From the NCBI GenBank assembly GCA_040511595.1, contig JBEVGU010000085.1, forward strand, positions 1 to 30,515: DNA of 30,515 nt, given 5' to 3'. The number at the start of each line of letters is the position of its first letter. The first letter of the stretch is position 1. Shown here piece after piece: positions 7,593 through 16,607 of this stretch. Below the pieces are notes generated by a model. It searched no databases and was not told the DNA's origin. It saw only the letters and a program-made list of their open reading frames with translations. The position numbers were made by a program, and so were the translations under genes. Source of the stretch: JAOUEA01 sp040511595. GTDB taxonomy: Bacteria > Actinomycetota > UBA4738 > HRBIN12.

Positions 7593-9875
7593 ATGGAGGC
7601 TTCCACGGCTCGGGGCGAGGCCGTGCTGGACGCCGTCGTGTTCTCTTCGGAGCACCTGCTCCGGGGGAAAGGGGAAACGGTGAGCCGGCTCCACGAGGTG
7701 CTGGCGCACCTCGGCGCCGCCGCGGGTGCGGACCGCGCATACCTCTTCCAGAACGTGCGCGATCCGCAGGGACGGCTCTGGATGGACCTCCGCGCCGAGT
7801 GGGACGCGCTGGGCATCCGGCAGATCTTCGACGACCCCGAGGTGCATCTGCATCCCTATGCGCCGACGTTCACGCGCCGCATCGATGTCTACTGGCGGGG
7901 CGACGTGCTGGCCGAGGTCGTCGCGTCGATGCCGGAGCCCGAACGAGCGGTGCTCGAGTCCGAAGGCGTCCGATCGATCCTGTCGGTGCCGGTGTTCGTG
8001 CGCGACGGATGGTGGGGGTACGTCGGCTTCGACGACTGCACCGTGGATCGCATCTGGAGCGATGTGGAGATCGACGCGCTCCGGACGGTCGCGGGCACGC
8101 TCGGCGTCCTGTTCGACCGGGAGCTGGCCGAGCGCACGCAGGAGCTGGAAGCCGATCGGTTCCGCTCGATGATCGAGCACGGTCCCGCGGTCAGCTACAT
8201 CGACGCGACCGACGACAACGCCTCGACGATCTACATCAGCCGGCAGGTCGAAGACCTCCTCGGGTATTCACCACAGGAGTGGATCGAGGACCCGGAGCTG
8301 TGGCCGAACCTGCTGCACCCCGATGATCGGTCACGCGCCTTGGCGGAGAACGAACGACACAACGAGACCGGCGAGCCGTTCCGCATGGAGTACCGGATGT
8401 TCCATCGCGACGGGCAGGTGGTCTGGGTGCACGACGAGGCCACCGTCGTCCGCGACGAGCGCGGGGTGCCCCGGTTCTCCCACGGCGTCATGATGGACAT
8501 CTCCGATCGCAAGCGCGGGGAAGAGAACGTCGCCTTCCTCGCCTACCACGACGCGCTGACGGGTTTGCCCAGCCGGTCGATGTTCGACGAGCTCCTCGAG
8601 CTGTCGCTCTCCCGAGCGAGACGCCACGACGGCGCCGTCGCGGTGATCGCGGTAGACATCGACGATTTCCGGCTCGTGAACGACTCGCTGGGGCACGTCA
8701 ACGGCGACGAGATCCTGCGGATGGTGGCCGACCGCCTCCGCGAGGCCACCCGCGAGACCGATCTCGTGGCGCGTCGTGGAGGCGATCAGTTCCTGATGTT
8801 GATCGCGGACCTGGAGTGGGAGGCGAGCAACGAGATGGAGACCGCAGTGGTCCGGGCCGAAGCTGCCGCGCAACGGGTGCAGCAGGCGATGTCCGCGCCG
8901 TTCGTCGTCGACCGCACGGAGCTCTACGTCTCCGTGAGCATGGGGATCAGCATCTTCCCGAAGGATGCCGGCGATGCGAACGGGCTCCAGCGCAACGCGG
9001 AGGCCGCGATGTACGAGTCGAAGAAGTCGGGTCCTGCGGGCTACGTCGTCTCTTCGGGAGGCGCCTTCGATTCCGGCGCGAAGCTGCAGTTCGTGACGCG
9101 GCTGCGGAAGGCCGTCGACAGCCAGCGGTGGGCGCTGCACTACCAGCCTGTGATCGAGCTCGAGACCGAGCGCATGGTGGGCGTCGAGGCATTGATCCGC
9201 TGGATCGAGCCCGACGGCACGATGGTCCCGCCCAACGACTTCATCCCGCTCGCAGAGGAGCTCGGTCTGATCGAGCTGATCGGCGACTGGGTGGTCCGGG
9301 AGCTCGTCTACCAGGCACGAGCCTGGCGTGAGCTCGACATGGATCTCGAGATCGGGTTCAACCTGTCGCCACGGCAGTTCTGGCAGCCGGACCTCTCGGA
9401 ACGCATCCTCGCCCGGATCGGCGACGGCGGGGTCGATCCGGCGCGGGTGCTGGTCGAGATCACCGAGACCTCGGCGATGATGGATCCCGATCGCGCCCAA
9501 GACATCCTCTGGGATCTGCATCGCGGAGGCTTGAAGATCGCGATCGACGACTTCGGCACGGGATACTCGTCGCTCTCACGACTCCGCGAGATGCCCGTCG
9601 ATCTGCTGAAGATCGACCGCTCGTTCGTCAGCAACGTGAGCCACGACCAGCAGTCGGCGAGTATCGTGGGCGCGTTCCTGGAGCTAGCCCGAGGTCTCGG
9701 CATGACCACCCTCGCAGAGGGCATCGAGACCCCGGAGGAGCTCGCGTTCCTCCGCGAGCGGGGATGCTTGCTCGGACAGGGCTATTTGTTCTCCAAGCCC
9801 GTGCCGCCCGAGGAGATCATCGCGTTCTCGTTCGGCGGCGTGCCGGCCGTATCGACCCGGCTCGATCCAAGGTAG
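7593..9875 (+). CDS. GAF-PAS-GGDEF(degenerate)-EAL cyclic-di-GMP protein
   Basis: 760 aa from the ATG at 7593. A GAF-like domain (about 20-175) is followed by a PAS domain with PAC motif (186-307), a GGDEF domain (313-485) and an EAL domain (497-745). The cyclase signature is GGDQF (396-400), so the second acidic residue is lost and diguanylate cyclase activity is doubtful. The allosteric I-site RETD (387-390) is intact at its usual distance. The EAL domain has every expected catalytic residue: E532 (EAL), N590, E622, D652-D653, K673, E709 and Q729, so c-di-GMP phosphodiesterase activity is expected. No membrane segment is seen; the protein should be cytosolic. The start is uncertain because no convincing Shine-Dalgarno exists. 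Its paralogue lies at 13032-15335 in inverted orientation. Confidence 0.9.
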   Translation: MEASTARGEAVLDAVVFSSEHLLRGKGETVSRLHEVLAHLGAAAGADRAYLFQNVRDPQGRLWMDLRAEWDALGIRQIFDDPEVHLHPYAPTFTRRIDVYWRGDVLAEVVASMPEPERAVLESEGVRSILSVPVFVRDGWWGYVGFDDCTVDRIWSDVEIDALRTVAGTLGVLFDRELAERTQELEADRFRSMIEHGPAVSYIDATDDNASTIYISRQVEDLLGYSPQEWIEDPELWPNLLHPDDRSRALAENERHNETGEPFRMEYRMFHRDGQVVWVHDEATVVRDERGVPRFSHGVMMDISDRKRGEENVAFLAYHDALTGLPSRSMFDELLELSLSRARRHDGAVAVIAVDIDDFRLVNDSLGHVNGDEILRMVADRLREATRETDLVARRGGDQFLMLIADLEWEASNEMETAVVRAEAAAQRVQQAMSAPFVVDRTELYVSVSMGISIFPKDAGDANGLQRNAEAAMYESKKSGPAGYVVSSGGAFDSGAKLQFVTRLRKAVDSQRWALHYQPVIELETERMVGVEALIRWIEPDGTMVPPNDFIPLAEELGLIELIGDWVVRELVYQARAWRELDMDLEIGFNLSPRQFWQPDLSERILARIGDGGVDPARVLVEITETSAMMDPDRAQDILWDLHRGGLKIAIDDFGTGYSSLSRLREMPVDLLKIDRSFVSNVSHDQQSASIVGAFLELARGLGMTTLAEGIETPEELAFLRERGCLLGQGYLFSKPVPPEEIIAFSFGGVPAVSTRLDPR

Positions 9876-9891
9876 CCGGACAGCAGGGGTA

Positions 9892-11736
9892 TCAGCGACC
9901 GGACAACTCGTCGCGGACCCTGCGGACGATGCCGGCGGCGTCGATGCCCGCCCACGCTCGCATCTCCTCGGCGGTCCCCGAGCCCGGCATGTCTCGCACG
10001 GCGAGCTTCACCACGGTGCCGGCAATCGGGCCACCCTCGGCGAGGGAATCGAGCACGGCGTCGCCGATGCCACCCTCGACGCGATGGTCCTCGACCACCA
10101 GGAGGAGGCCCGTGTCCGCGAGCGCGCGTCGCATCGTGTCGCCGTCGATCGGCTTCACGCTGTAGGCGTCGATCACGCGGGCGGCGATGCCGTCGCCGAC
10201 GAGGGTCTCTGCGGCCTCCAGGCACGTGCCCAGCGTGACCCCCGCGCCGACCAGGGCGACCACATCGGCATCCGACGTCCGCACCGTCTTCGACCCGCCG
10301 ATCGGGAACTCCTCGTCGGCAGCGTAGATCGCCGGCGTCGCCTCACGCGTCGTCCGCACGTACGAGATGCCGGGCAGGTCGCACATCGCCGTGACGAGCT
10401 TCACCGTGGCGGTGCCGTCGGCGGGGTAGATCACGGTCGAGGAATGCAGCGCTCGGAACATCGAGAGGTCTTCGAGCGCCATCTGCGACGGTCCGTCCTC
10501 GCCGATCGACACGCCGGCGTGGGAACCGCAGAGCCGGAGGTTCGCGCGACTGATCGCGCCCATGCGGATCTGGTCGTAGGCCCGGGTGAGGAACGCACCG
10601 AAGGTCGCGGAGAACGCGGTCTTGCCCAAGGCCTGCAGGCCGGTCTGCGTGCCGATCACCGCCTGCTCGGAGATGTACATCTCCACGAACCGCTCGGGCG
10701 CCGCGGCCAGGAAGTCATCGGTGTGCGTCGAGTTGCCGACCTCGCCGTCGAGCACCACGAGGTCCGGGCGGTGGCCGGCGAGCCAGGCAAGTGTCTCGCC
10801 GAACGCCTTCCGGGTCGCGATCGGCTCGGTGTACGTGGGCGCGGGCTCCGCCCGGAGCTCCCCGAGCACGAGCGGCTTGATGTCGGGCGGCGAGAGCGAG
10901 GTGACGGTCAGCGATCGGATGCCGCCGAGCTCCTCGATCGCCTGCGCCGCCTGTTCCTGCGACATCGCCTTGCCGTGCCAGCCCTCGCGGTTCGCCACGA
11001 ACGAGACGCCGTGTCCCTTCTCGGTGCGGGCGACGATCATCGTCGGACCGTCCGCGGCGACCGCTTCCGTGTAGGCCGCGTCGATCGCCTCGACGTCGTG
11101 CCCGTCGACCTCGATCGACCGCCATCCGTACGCTTGGGCGCGCCGAGCGAACAGGTCGCCGTTCCACCCGTGCATCGTCGGCCCGCGTTGGCCCAGCCGG
11201 TTCATGTCGAGGATCGCCACGAGGCCGTCGACTTCGTGGAACGCCGCGGCTTCCATGGCTTCCCACACGCTGCCCTCGGCGACCTCGGAGTCGCCCAGCA
11301 GCACGAACACGCGTCCACCGGTGCCGTCGAGCCGCATCGCGAGGGCCATGCCGAGCCCGACCGCCAGCCCCTGTCCGAGCGAGCCGGTCGCGACGTCGAT
11401 CCACGGCAGCTCGGGGACGGGTGCGGGATGTCCCTGCAGCGGGGAGCCGAAGCGCCGCAGCGTGAGCAGTTCCTCATCGCTGATGGCGCCGATCGCCTTC
11501 AAGACCGAGTACAACGCCGGCGCCGCGTGTCCCTTGGACATCACGAAGCGATCGTTCGCGGGTGACCTCGGGTCCTCGACGTCGAGACGGAGGTGGCTCG
11601 CGTAGAGCACGGCGAGCAGGTGCGCACACGAGAGCGACGACGTGGGATGCCCGGATCCGGCCTCGGTGGTGCAGCGGATGCTGTCGACGCCGATCTGAGC
11701 GGCGAGGTCGTTCCACAGCTGGATACGGTCGTCCAT
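9892..11736 (-). CDS. tkt: Transketolase (single-chain)
   Basis: 614 aa, shorter than the ~660 aa Escherichia coli enzyme and nearer in length and sequence style to the animal-type branch. It moves two-carbon ketol units in the pentose phosphate pathway using thiamine diphosphate. Visible features are H30 (GSGHPTSS), H70 (SKGHAAPALY), H103 (LQGHPAP), GSLGQG (118-123), the ThDP/metal motif GDSEVAEGSVWEA (148-160) through N179, and the ISEQ glutamate in the pyrimidine domain. The ATG at 11736 has GAGGGGG just upstream, and an in-frame extension beyond it overlaps the helicase gene and is rejected. It is convergent with the c-di-GMP gene (16 bases between stops) and divergent from the helicase gene. 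A 1-deoxyxylulose-5-phosphate synthase is less likely from the motifs. Confidence 0.92.
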   Translation of the reverse strand: MDDRIQLWNDLAAQIGVDSIRCTTEAGSGHPTSSLSCAHLLAVLYASHLRLDVEDPRSPANDRFVMSKGHAAPALYSVLKAIGAISDEELLTLRRFGSPLQGHPAPVPELPWIDVATGSLGQGLAVGLGMALAMRLDGTGGRVFVLLGDSEVAEGSVWEAMEAAAFHEVDGLVAILDMNRLGQRGPTMHGWNGDLFARRAQAYGWRSIEVDGHDVEAIDAAYTEAVAADGPTMIVARTEKGHGVSFVANREGWHGKAMSQEQAAQAIEELGGIRSLTVTSLSPPDIKPLVLGELRAEPAPTYTEPIATRKAFGETLAWLAGHRPDLVVLDGEVGNSTHTDDFLAAAPERFVEMYISEQAVIGTQTGLQALGKTAFSATFGAFLTRAYDQIRMGAISRANLRLCGSHAGVSIGEDGPSQMALEDLSMFRALHSSTVIYPADGTATVKLVTAMCDLPGISYVRTTREATPAIYAADEEFPIGGSKTVRTSDADVVALVGAGVTLGTCLEAAETLVGDGIAARVIDAYSVKPIDGDTMRRALADTGLLLVVEDHRVEGGIGDAVLDSLAEGGPIAGTVVKLAVRDMPGSGTAEEMRAWAGIDAAGIVRRVRDELSGR

Positions 11737-11814
11737 CGGTCCCCCTCGTGGCTGGTCCGGGAAGCCTACCCGGGCGACCCCCTGTGAACACCCGCTCGGC
11801 TGGAACGGAACCGT

Positions 11815-11820
11815 TACCCT
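11815..11820 (+). promoter_or_regulatory. Candidate -10 element (TACCCT), leaderless start of RNA helicase
   Basis: TACCCT ends nine bases before the ATG at 11830, in the 93-base gap between the divergent transketolase and helicase genes. There is no Shine-Dalgarno, and no good -35. A transcript starting at 11827-11830 would be leaderless or nearly so. Confidence 0.45.
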
Positions 11821-11829
11821 TACACATAG

Positions 11830-13035
11830 ATGCGCACGACCTCGTTCCGGGATCTCGGCGTCTCCGACGTCGTGATCGACACGCTCGCCGCTCGTGGCAT
11901 CGACGACCCGTTCCCGATCCAGGTGATGGTGATCGAGGACGCGACCGAAGGCCGCGACACGCTGGCGAAGTCGCAGACCGGGTCCGGGAAGACCCTCGGT
12001 TTCGCCATCCCCATCGTGGAGCAGCTGGATCCCGACGCGAGGAGCCGGCCCGAGGCGCTCGTGCTCGTGCCGACCAGGGAGCTCGCTACCCAGGTCCGTG
12101 ACGAGTTCGTCGACATCGCGAAGGCGAAGGGTCTCACGGTCAAGGCCGTGTACGGCGGTACCCGCGTGAGCGAGCAGTCGAGGGGGGTCGGTCAGGTGCA
12201 CATCCTGATCGCGACGCCGGGCCGGCTCGACGACCTCGCGCAGCGAAGGATGGTGCAGCTCGGCGGCGTGCGCATCTTCGTGCTCGACGAAGCCGATCGC
12301 ATGCTCGACATGGGGTTCCAGCCTCAGGTCGACCGTATCGTCCGCCGATTGCCGAGGGACCGTCAGACGATGTTCTTCTCGGCCACACTGGACGGGGCGG
12401 TGGGCCGCATCGCCGGGGTGTACACGCGCGATCCCGTCCGGCATGAGATCGAGTCGGAGGGGAAGACGGTCGACGAGGCCGATCACCGGTTCGTGCCCGT
12501 CGAGTCGCAGGACAAGCTCGCGATGCTGATCGAGCTGGCTCACGAGGAAGAGCCCGACGGCCTCACTCTGGTCTTCGTGAACACGAAGCGCGCCGTCGAC
12601 TCCCTCGCGCGACAGCTCCGGCGGGAGGGCGTGACCGCCGTGACGATGCACGGCGACATGACCCAGCAGGCGCGCGAGCGAGCGCTGCAACGGTTCGAAG
12701 ACAAGCATGTGGGTGTGTTGATCGCGACCGACGTCGCCGCCCGGGGACTCGACCTCGACGACATCACGCTGGTCGTGAACTACGACCCTCCCCAGGACGA
12801 CAAGGGCTACGTGCACCGCGTCGGCCGCACCGCCCGAGCCGGACGCACCGGCACCGGCGTCACGCTCGTCACGCCGCAGCAACTCGGCGATGTGAGCCGG
12901 ATGGCAGCCCGGCTCGACCTGCACGCGGAGTTCGAGCTGGAGGGCATGAAGGTCTCGCCCCCGCGGACCGTCTTCAGCGGCAGCGCGCGGGGCCGTCGCT
13001 CCGGCCTGCGGGGACCGACGCGCCGGCGTCGCTAG
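11830..13035 (+). CDS. DEAD-box ATP-dependent RNA helicase
   Basis: 401 aa with all DEAD-box motifs in order: Q-motif around Q31 (DPFPIQ), Walker A KSQTGSGK (47-54), PTREL (81-85), TPGR (129-132), DEAD (153-156), SAT (184-186), the motif IV region near VFVNTKR, ARGLD (304-308) and HRVGRTARAGR (329-339). A short basic tail (384-401, RGRR...RRRR) probably binds RNA. These proteins unwind short RNA duplexes in ribosome assembly, RNA decay or cold adaptation; the short tail resembles RhlE-type rather than DeaD-type enzymes. The start is the first ATG of the frame, with no Shine-Dalgarno. The stop codon shares the palindrome CTAG with the stop of the convergent gene. Confidence 0.92.
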   Translation: MRTTSFRDLGVSDVVIDTLAARGIDDPFPIQVMVIEDATEGRDTLAKSQTGSGKTLGFAIPIVEQLDPDARSRPEALVLVPTRELATQVRDEFVDIAKAKGLTVKAVYGGTRVSEQSRGVGQVHILIATPGRLDDLAQRRMVQLGGVRIFVLDEADRMLDMGFQPQVDRIVRRLPRDRQTMFFSATLDGAVGRIAGVYTRDPVRHEIESEGKTVDEADHRFVPVESQDKLAMLIELAHEEEPDGLTLVFVNTKRAVDSLARQLRREGVTAVTMHGDMTQQARERALQRFEDKHVGVLIATDVAARGLDLDDITLVVNYDPPQDDKGYVHRVGRTARAGRTGTGVTLVTPQQLGDVSRMAARLDLHAEFELEGMKVSPPRTVFSGSARGRRSGLRGPTRRRR

Positions 13036-15335
13036 CCCGCCGACACCGCGACGTCGCCGGCTCCCCCGCCGACGACGCGCATCGAGGCCCGGCGATACAT
13101 GGCGAGGATGTCGTCGGCGGGGACCGGCCGGCAGAAGTAGTACCCCTGCCCGAGCTCGCAACCGCGGTCGGCGAGGAATCGCCACTCGCCCTCTGTCTCG
13201 ATGCCCTCGGCGAGTGGTCTCATGCCGAGGTTGTCGGCGAGCGAGATCATCGCGCTCACCATGCTCCCGGCATCACTGTCGAGGTCGACTTCCCGAACGA
13301 ACGACCGGTCGATCTTGAGGATGTCGACCGGCATGTGCTTCAGCCGGGCGAGCGAGGAGTATCCGGTGCCGAAGTCGTCGATCGCGAGGCGGAGCCCTCG
13401 GTCGTGCATCTGATCGAGGAGCTCGACGGTTCGATCCGGGTCGGTCATGGCCGTGGACTCGGTGATCTCGACGGTCACTCGCGACGGATCCATGCCGGCG
13501 ATCACGAGCGGCGCCACCACCTTGTCCACGAGATCGGGCTGCCACAGCTGCCGGGGCGAGAGGTTGAAGCCGATCTCCAACAACAATCCCTCCGCGCGCC
13601 ATTGCGCGTCTTGCCGGCAGATCTCCTCGACGACCCAGTCCCCGATGGTCTCGATCAGCCCCATCTCCTCGGCGAGGGGGATGAATTCTCCGGGCGGCAC
13701 CAGCCCGCCGTTGGGGTCGGGCCATCGGATCAGGGCTTCGACGCCGAACATGTTGCCGGTCGTGAGCTCGATCAAGGGCTGGTAATGCAGCATCCACTGC
13801 TTCTGCTCGACGGCCTTGCGGAGCCGGGTCGACAACGACAACCGCGTCATCGCGTCACCGCTCTTTCTCGTGTGCACCACGAACCCGCCCGGTCCGATCG
13901 TCTTGGACTCGAACATCGCCGTTTCGGCGTTCTTGAGCAGGCTCGCGGCGTCGTCGGCATCGTCGGCATCGCCGGGGTCGCGCGGGTCGCCAGGGAACAC
14001 CCCGATGCCCTGACTGGCCGTGATGTACAGCTCCATGCCGGCGACCTCGAACGGCGCTCGCATCGACTCCTGGATGCGCACCGATACCGCCTCGGCCGCG
14101 ATCGATCCGCCGTCCTGCCCGCCTGGCACCGGGGGCGTGACGTCGAGGTCCGCGAGTAGCACCAGGAACTCGTCGCCGCCGGGGCGCGCCACGAGATCGG
14201 TATCACGGGTCGCCTCACGCAGGCGGTCGGCGAGCAGCCGGATCATCTCGTCCCCCGTCTCGTGTCCGAGGGAATCGTTCACGAGGCGGAAGTCGTCGAG
14301 GTCCACCCAGATGACGGCAACCCCGAGCCCGCTCCGCCTGGCTCGCGCGAGGGAGAGGTCGAGCAATTCGTCGAACATGACCCTGTTCGGCATGTCCGTC
14401 AGCTTGTCGTGATAGGCGAGATAGGCGATGTGCTGCTCGGCCGCCTTCCGTTCGGTGATGTCGAGCATCACGCCTTGGATCAGCGCCGGGCGACCATCGG
14501 GGTCGGGCAGCACGATCGCGGAGTCCCTGAACCACACCGTTCGCCCGTCCCGCGCGATCAGCCGGTATTCGTACACGAACGGTTCCCCGAGCTCCCGGCC
14601 CCTGAGGTACGTCTCGACCGCCGCATCCCGGTCGTCGGCGTGCAAGATCCGCGTCCACAGTCCCGGATCGTCGACGTACTCTTGCGGTGTGTATCCGAGC
14701 AGCGGCAGGATCTGCGGGCTCACGTACGTCGTCGTCATGTCCTCATCGGCGATGTCGACGTAGACGATCGCCGGGATCTGCTCCACGAGCGCGCCGTATC
14801 GCGTCTGCGCTTCGAACAGCTGCCCGCGCGTGGCCACGTCGTCGGTGGTGTCGAGCATCGACCCGAGCCAGTACATCGGCGTGCCGTGATGGTCCCGGAC
14901 CAGGACGCGGTCTTCCTCGATCCAGACGATGCGTCCGTCGCGATGGATCGCGCGGTACTCGATCCGCATCGGCTCCCCGGTCTGCCATGAATGCCTGATG
15001 GCGGCCGTGACCCGGTCTCGGTCGGCGGGATGCACGTCGTCGATCCGGCCATTGCGCCGCGCGAGCCACTCGTCTCGGGACACGCCGAGAAGTCGCTCGA
15101 TCGAGAGGCTCACGTCGACCATCGGATCGGACCGACCGATCCCGTCGACGTAGATGACCACCGGCAGACGCTCGATGATGCCGCGGTACCGGATCTCTAG
15201 GTCGTCCAGCTGAGATCGCAGGTCGGCGATGCCGGCGTCGAAAGACGTGAGGGCGGGGGGGGCGGCCGAGAACGAGCCCGGGTGGGCCGTCACCGCATCC
15301 GGGCTCGCTTGAGGGGTCTGATCGTCGAGGCTCAC
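13032..15335 (-). CDS. PAS-PAS-GGDEF-EAL cyclic-di-GMP protein
   Basis: 767 aa from a GTG at 15335. Two PAS/PAC units (about 50-165 and 175-297) precede a GGDEF domain (303-485) and an EAL domain (500-755). GGDEF is intact (386-390) with I-site RDTD (377-380), so cyclase activity is possible. EAL residues are complete: E533, N591, E623, D653-D654, K674, E710 and Q730. An acidic insertion DPGDADDADDAA (453-464), encoded by a short imperfect tandem repeat, interrupts the GGDEF domain after VFPGDPR and is absent from the paralogue. The frame stays open upstream to 16025, but that stretch is antisense to tdh and is rejected. No membrane segments, so cytosolic sensing is expected. Which activity dominates cannot be told from sequence. 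Confidence 0.9.
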   Translation of the reverse strand: MSLDDQTPQASPDAVTAHPGSFSAAPPALTSFDAGIADLRSQLDDLEIRYRGIIERLPVVIYVDGIGRSDPMVDVSLSIERLLGVSRDEWLARRNGRIDDVHPADRDRVTAAIRHSWQTGEPMRIEYRAIHRDGRIVWIEEDRVLVRDHHGTPMYWLGSMLDTTDDVATRGQLFEAQTRYGALVEQIPAIVYVDIADEDMTTTYVSPQILPLLGYTPQEYVDDPGLWTRILHADDRDAAVETYLRGRELGEPFVYEYRLIARDGRTVWFRDSAIVLPDPDGRPALIQGVMLDITERKAAEQHIAYLAYHDKLTDMPNRVMFDELLDLSLARARRSGLGVAVIWVDLDDFRLVNDSLGHETGDEMIRLLADRLREATRDTDLVARPGGDEFLVLLADLDVTPPVPGGQDGGSIAAEAVSVRIQESMRAPFEVAGMELYITASQGIGVFPGDPRDPGDADDADDAASLLKNAETAMFESKTIGPGGFVVHTRKSGDAMTRLSLSTRLRKAVEQKQWMLHYQPLIELTTGNMFGVEALIRWPDPNGGLVPPGEFIPLAEEMGLIETIGDWVVEEICRQDAQWRAEGLLLEIGFNLSPRQLWQPDLVDKVVAPLVIAGMDPSRVTVEITESTAMTDPDRTVELLDQMHDRGLRLAIDDFGTGYSSLARLKHMPVDILKIDRSFVREVDLDSDAGSMVSAMISLADNLGMRPLAEGIETEGEWRFLADRGCELGQGYYFCRPVPADDILAMYRRASMRVVGGGAGDVAVSAG

Positions 15336-15456
15336 GTTGCCTGCCGTTGGTCGAAGCCGACCTCCCGTGTATCGGCGTCCCGTCCCGGCGCCTTGAACGC
15401 GGTGCCACAACGTTTTCGCACCCGTGGATGCGGGGCTGCCGGCCCCCGGCACACGG

Positions 15457-15462
15457 TACCCT
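15457..15462 (+). promoter_or_regulatory. Candidate -10 element (TACCCT) for tdh-kbl
   Basis: TACCCT ends exactly six bases before an in-frame GTG at 15469, four codons upstream of the ATG at 15481 that aligns with the start of known Tdh proteins. A transcript beginning at the GTG would be leaderless. No -35 is convincing. Confidence 0.42.
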
Positions 15463-15480
15463 GCGCCCGTGATCGGGACC

Positions 15481-16533
15481 ATGCGAGCGCTCCGGAAGGT
15501 GACGCGGGGACCGGGCGCCGAGCTCGTGCGGATCGCGATCCCGACCCCGGGAGACGACGAGGTGCTCGTCCGTGTGCACGGCGCGTCGATCTGCGGCACC
15601 GACCTGCACATCCACGAGTGGAACGAGTGGGCCGACCGACGGATCGCTTCGGTGCCGATGACCTTCGGCCACGAGGTCGCCGGCACGGTCGAGGCGGTCG
15701 GGAACGAGGTGCACCATCTGCAGCCGGGCACCTTCGTCGCAGCTGAGACCCACATCGCCTGTGGCCACTGCTCGACGTGCCAGACCGGGCGCGCGCACAT
15801 CTGCGAGAACCTCCGGATCCTCGGCGTGGACACCGAAGGGGCGTTCGCGGAGTACGTGGTCCTGCCCGCGCAGAACGCGTGGGTGGTGGGAGAGGGCATC
15901 GATCCCGACGCCGCGTCGATCATGGAACCCTTCGGCAACGCCGTGCATGCGGCGTTCGGTACGGGGGGCGGCGAAGACATCGCCACCAACACGGTCGCCG
16001 TGATCGGCTGTGGGCCGATCGGCATGTTTGCCGTCGGCGTGGCGCGCTCCCTCGGGGCCTGGAAGGTGGTCGCGATCGAGCCGAACGACTATCGGCGGGC
16101 GAAGGCCGCGGAGATGGGAGCCGATGTGCTGCTCGACCCGATGGATCTCGATCCGGTGAACGCGGTGCTCGAGCTCACGAAGGGCGCCGGCGCCGAGGTC
16201 GTGCTGGAGATGAGCGGGAACGACCGGGCGATCGATCAGGGCACGCGCATGCTCGCCAGGGGCGGCCGCATGTCGCTGCTCGGCCTGCCCGACGCGTCGG
16301 TGACGTTGGATCTGAACGACCAGGTGATCTTCAAGGAGGCACGGCTCCAGGGCATCACCGGTCGCGAGATGTTCCGGACGTGGCAGCAGACGACGACGCT
16401 GCTGTCGACTGGTCGCGTCGACGTGTCGCCCGTCATCACGCACCGGTTCCCGCTCGAGCGATTCGAGGAAGCGTTCGAGACGACGGCGTCGGGCCGCTCA
16501 GGCAAGGTGATCCTGTTCCTCGATGAGGGTTGA
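15481..16533 (+). CDS. tdh: L-threonine 3-dehydrogenase (zinc, NAD-dependent)
   Basis: 350 aa from the ATG at 15481; the E. coli enzyme is 341 aa and starts at the equivalent residue. It oxidises L-threonine to 2-amino-3-ketobutyrate with NAD+. Catalytic zinc ligands are C38 (SICGTD), H64 and E65 (FGHEV); E149 lies in EPFGNAVH. Structural zinc cysteines are C94, C97, C100 and C108. The NAD fold has GCGPIG (176-181) followed by E200 at the end of the second strand. MEPFGNAVHAAF and GITGREMFRTW are distinctive of Tdh among medium-chain dehydrogenases. The next gene, 74 bases on, is kbl, which completes the pathway and strongly supports the call. An alternative GTG start at 15469 adds four residues and fits a leaderless transcript. 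Confidence 0.93.
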   Translation: MRALRKVTRGPGAELVRIAIPTPGDDEVLVRVHGASICGTDLHIHEWNEWADRRIASVPMTFGHEVAGTVEAVGNEVHHLQPGTFVAAETHIACGHCSTCQTGRAHICENLRILGVDTEGAFAEYVVLPAQNAWVVGEGIDPDAASIMEPFGNAVHAAFGTGGGEDIATNTVAVIGCGPIGMFAVGVARSLGAWKVVAIEPNDYRRAKAAEMGADVLLDPMDLDPVNAVLELTKGAGAEVVLEMSGNDRAIDQGTRMLARGGRMSLLGLPDASVTLDLNDQVIFKEARLQGITGREMFRTWQQTTTLLSTGRVDVSPVITHRFPLERFEEAFETTASGRSGKVILFLDEG

Positions 16534-16607
16534 GGCGGCGCCGCCCGGCTGGGCGGTGGGCAGGCGGGTAGGGTTTCGAGCGACCGAACCTCGAGGAGGG
16601 GACCGCG

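Noticed and set aside
15336..16025. Open N-terminal extension of the PAS-PAS-GGDEF-EAL gene
   Set aside because: It runs antisense through tdh; the PAS domain starts just after the GTG at 15335, so the extension is not needed.
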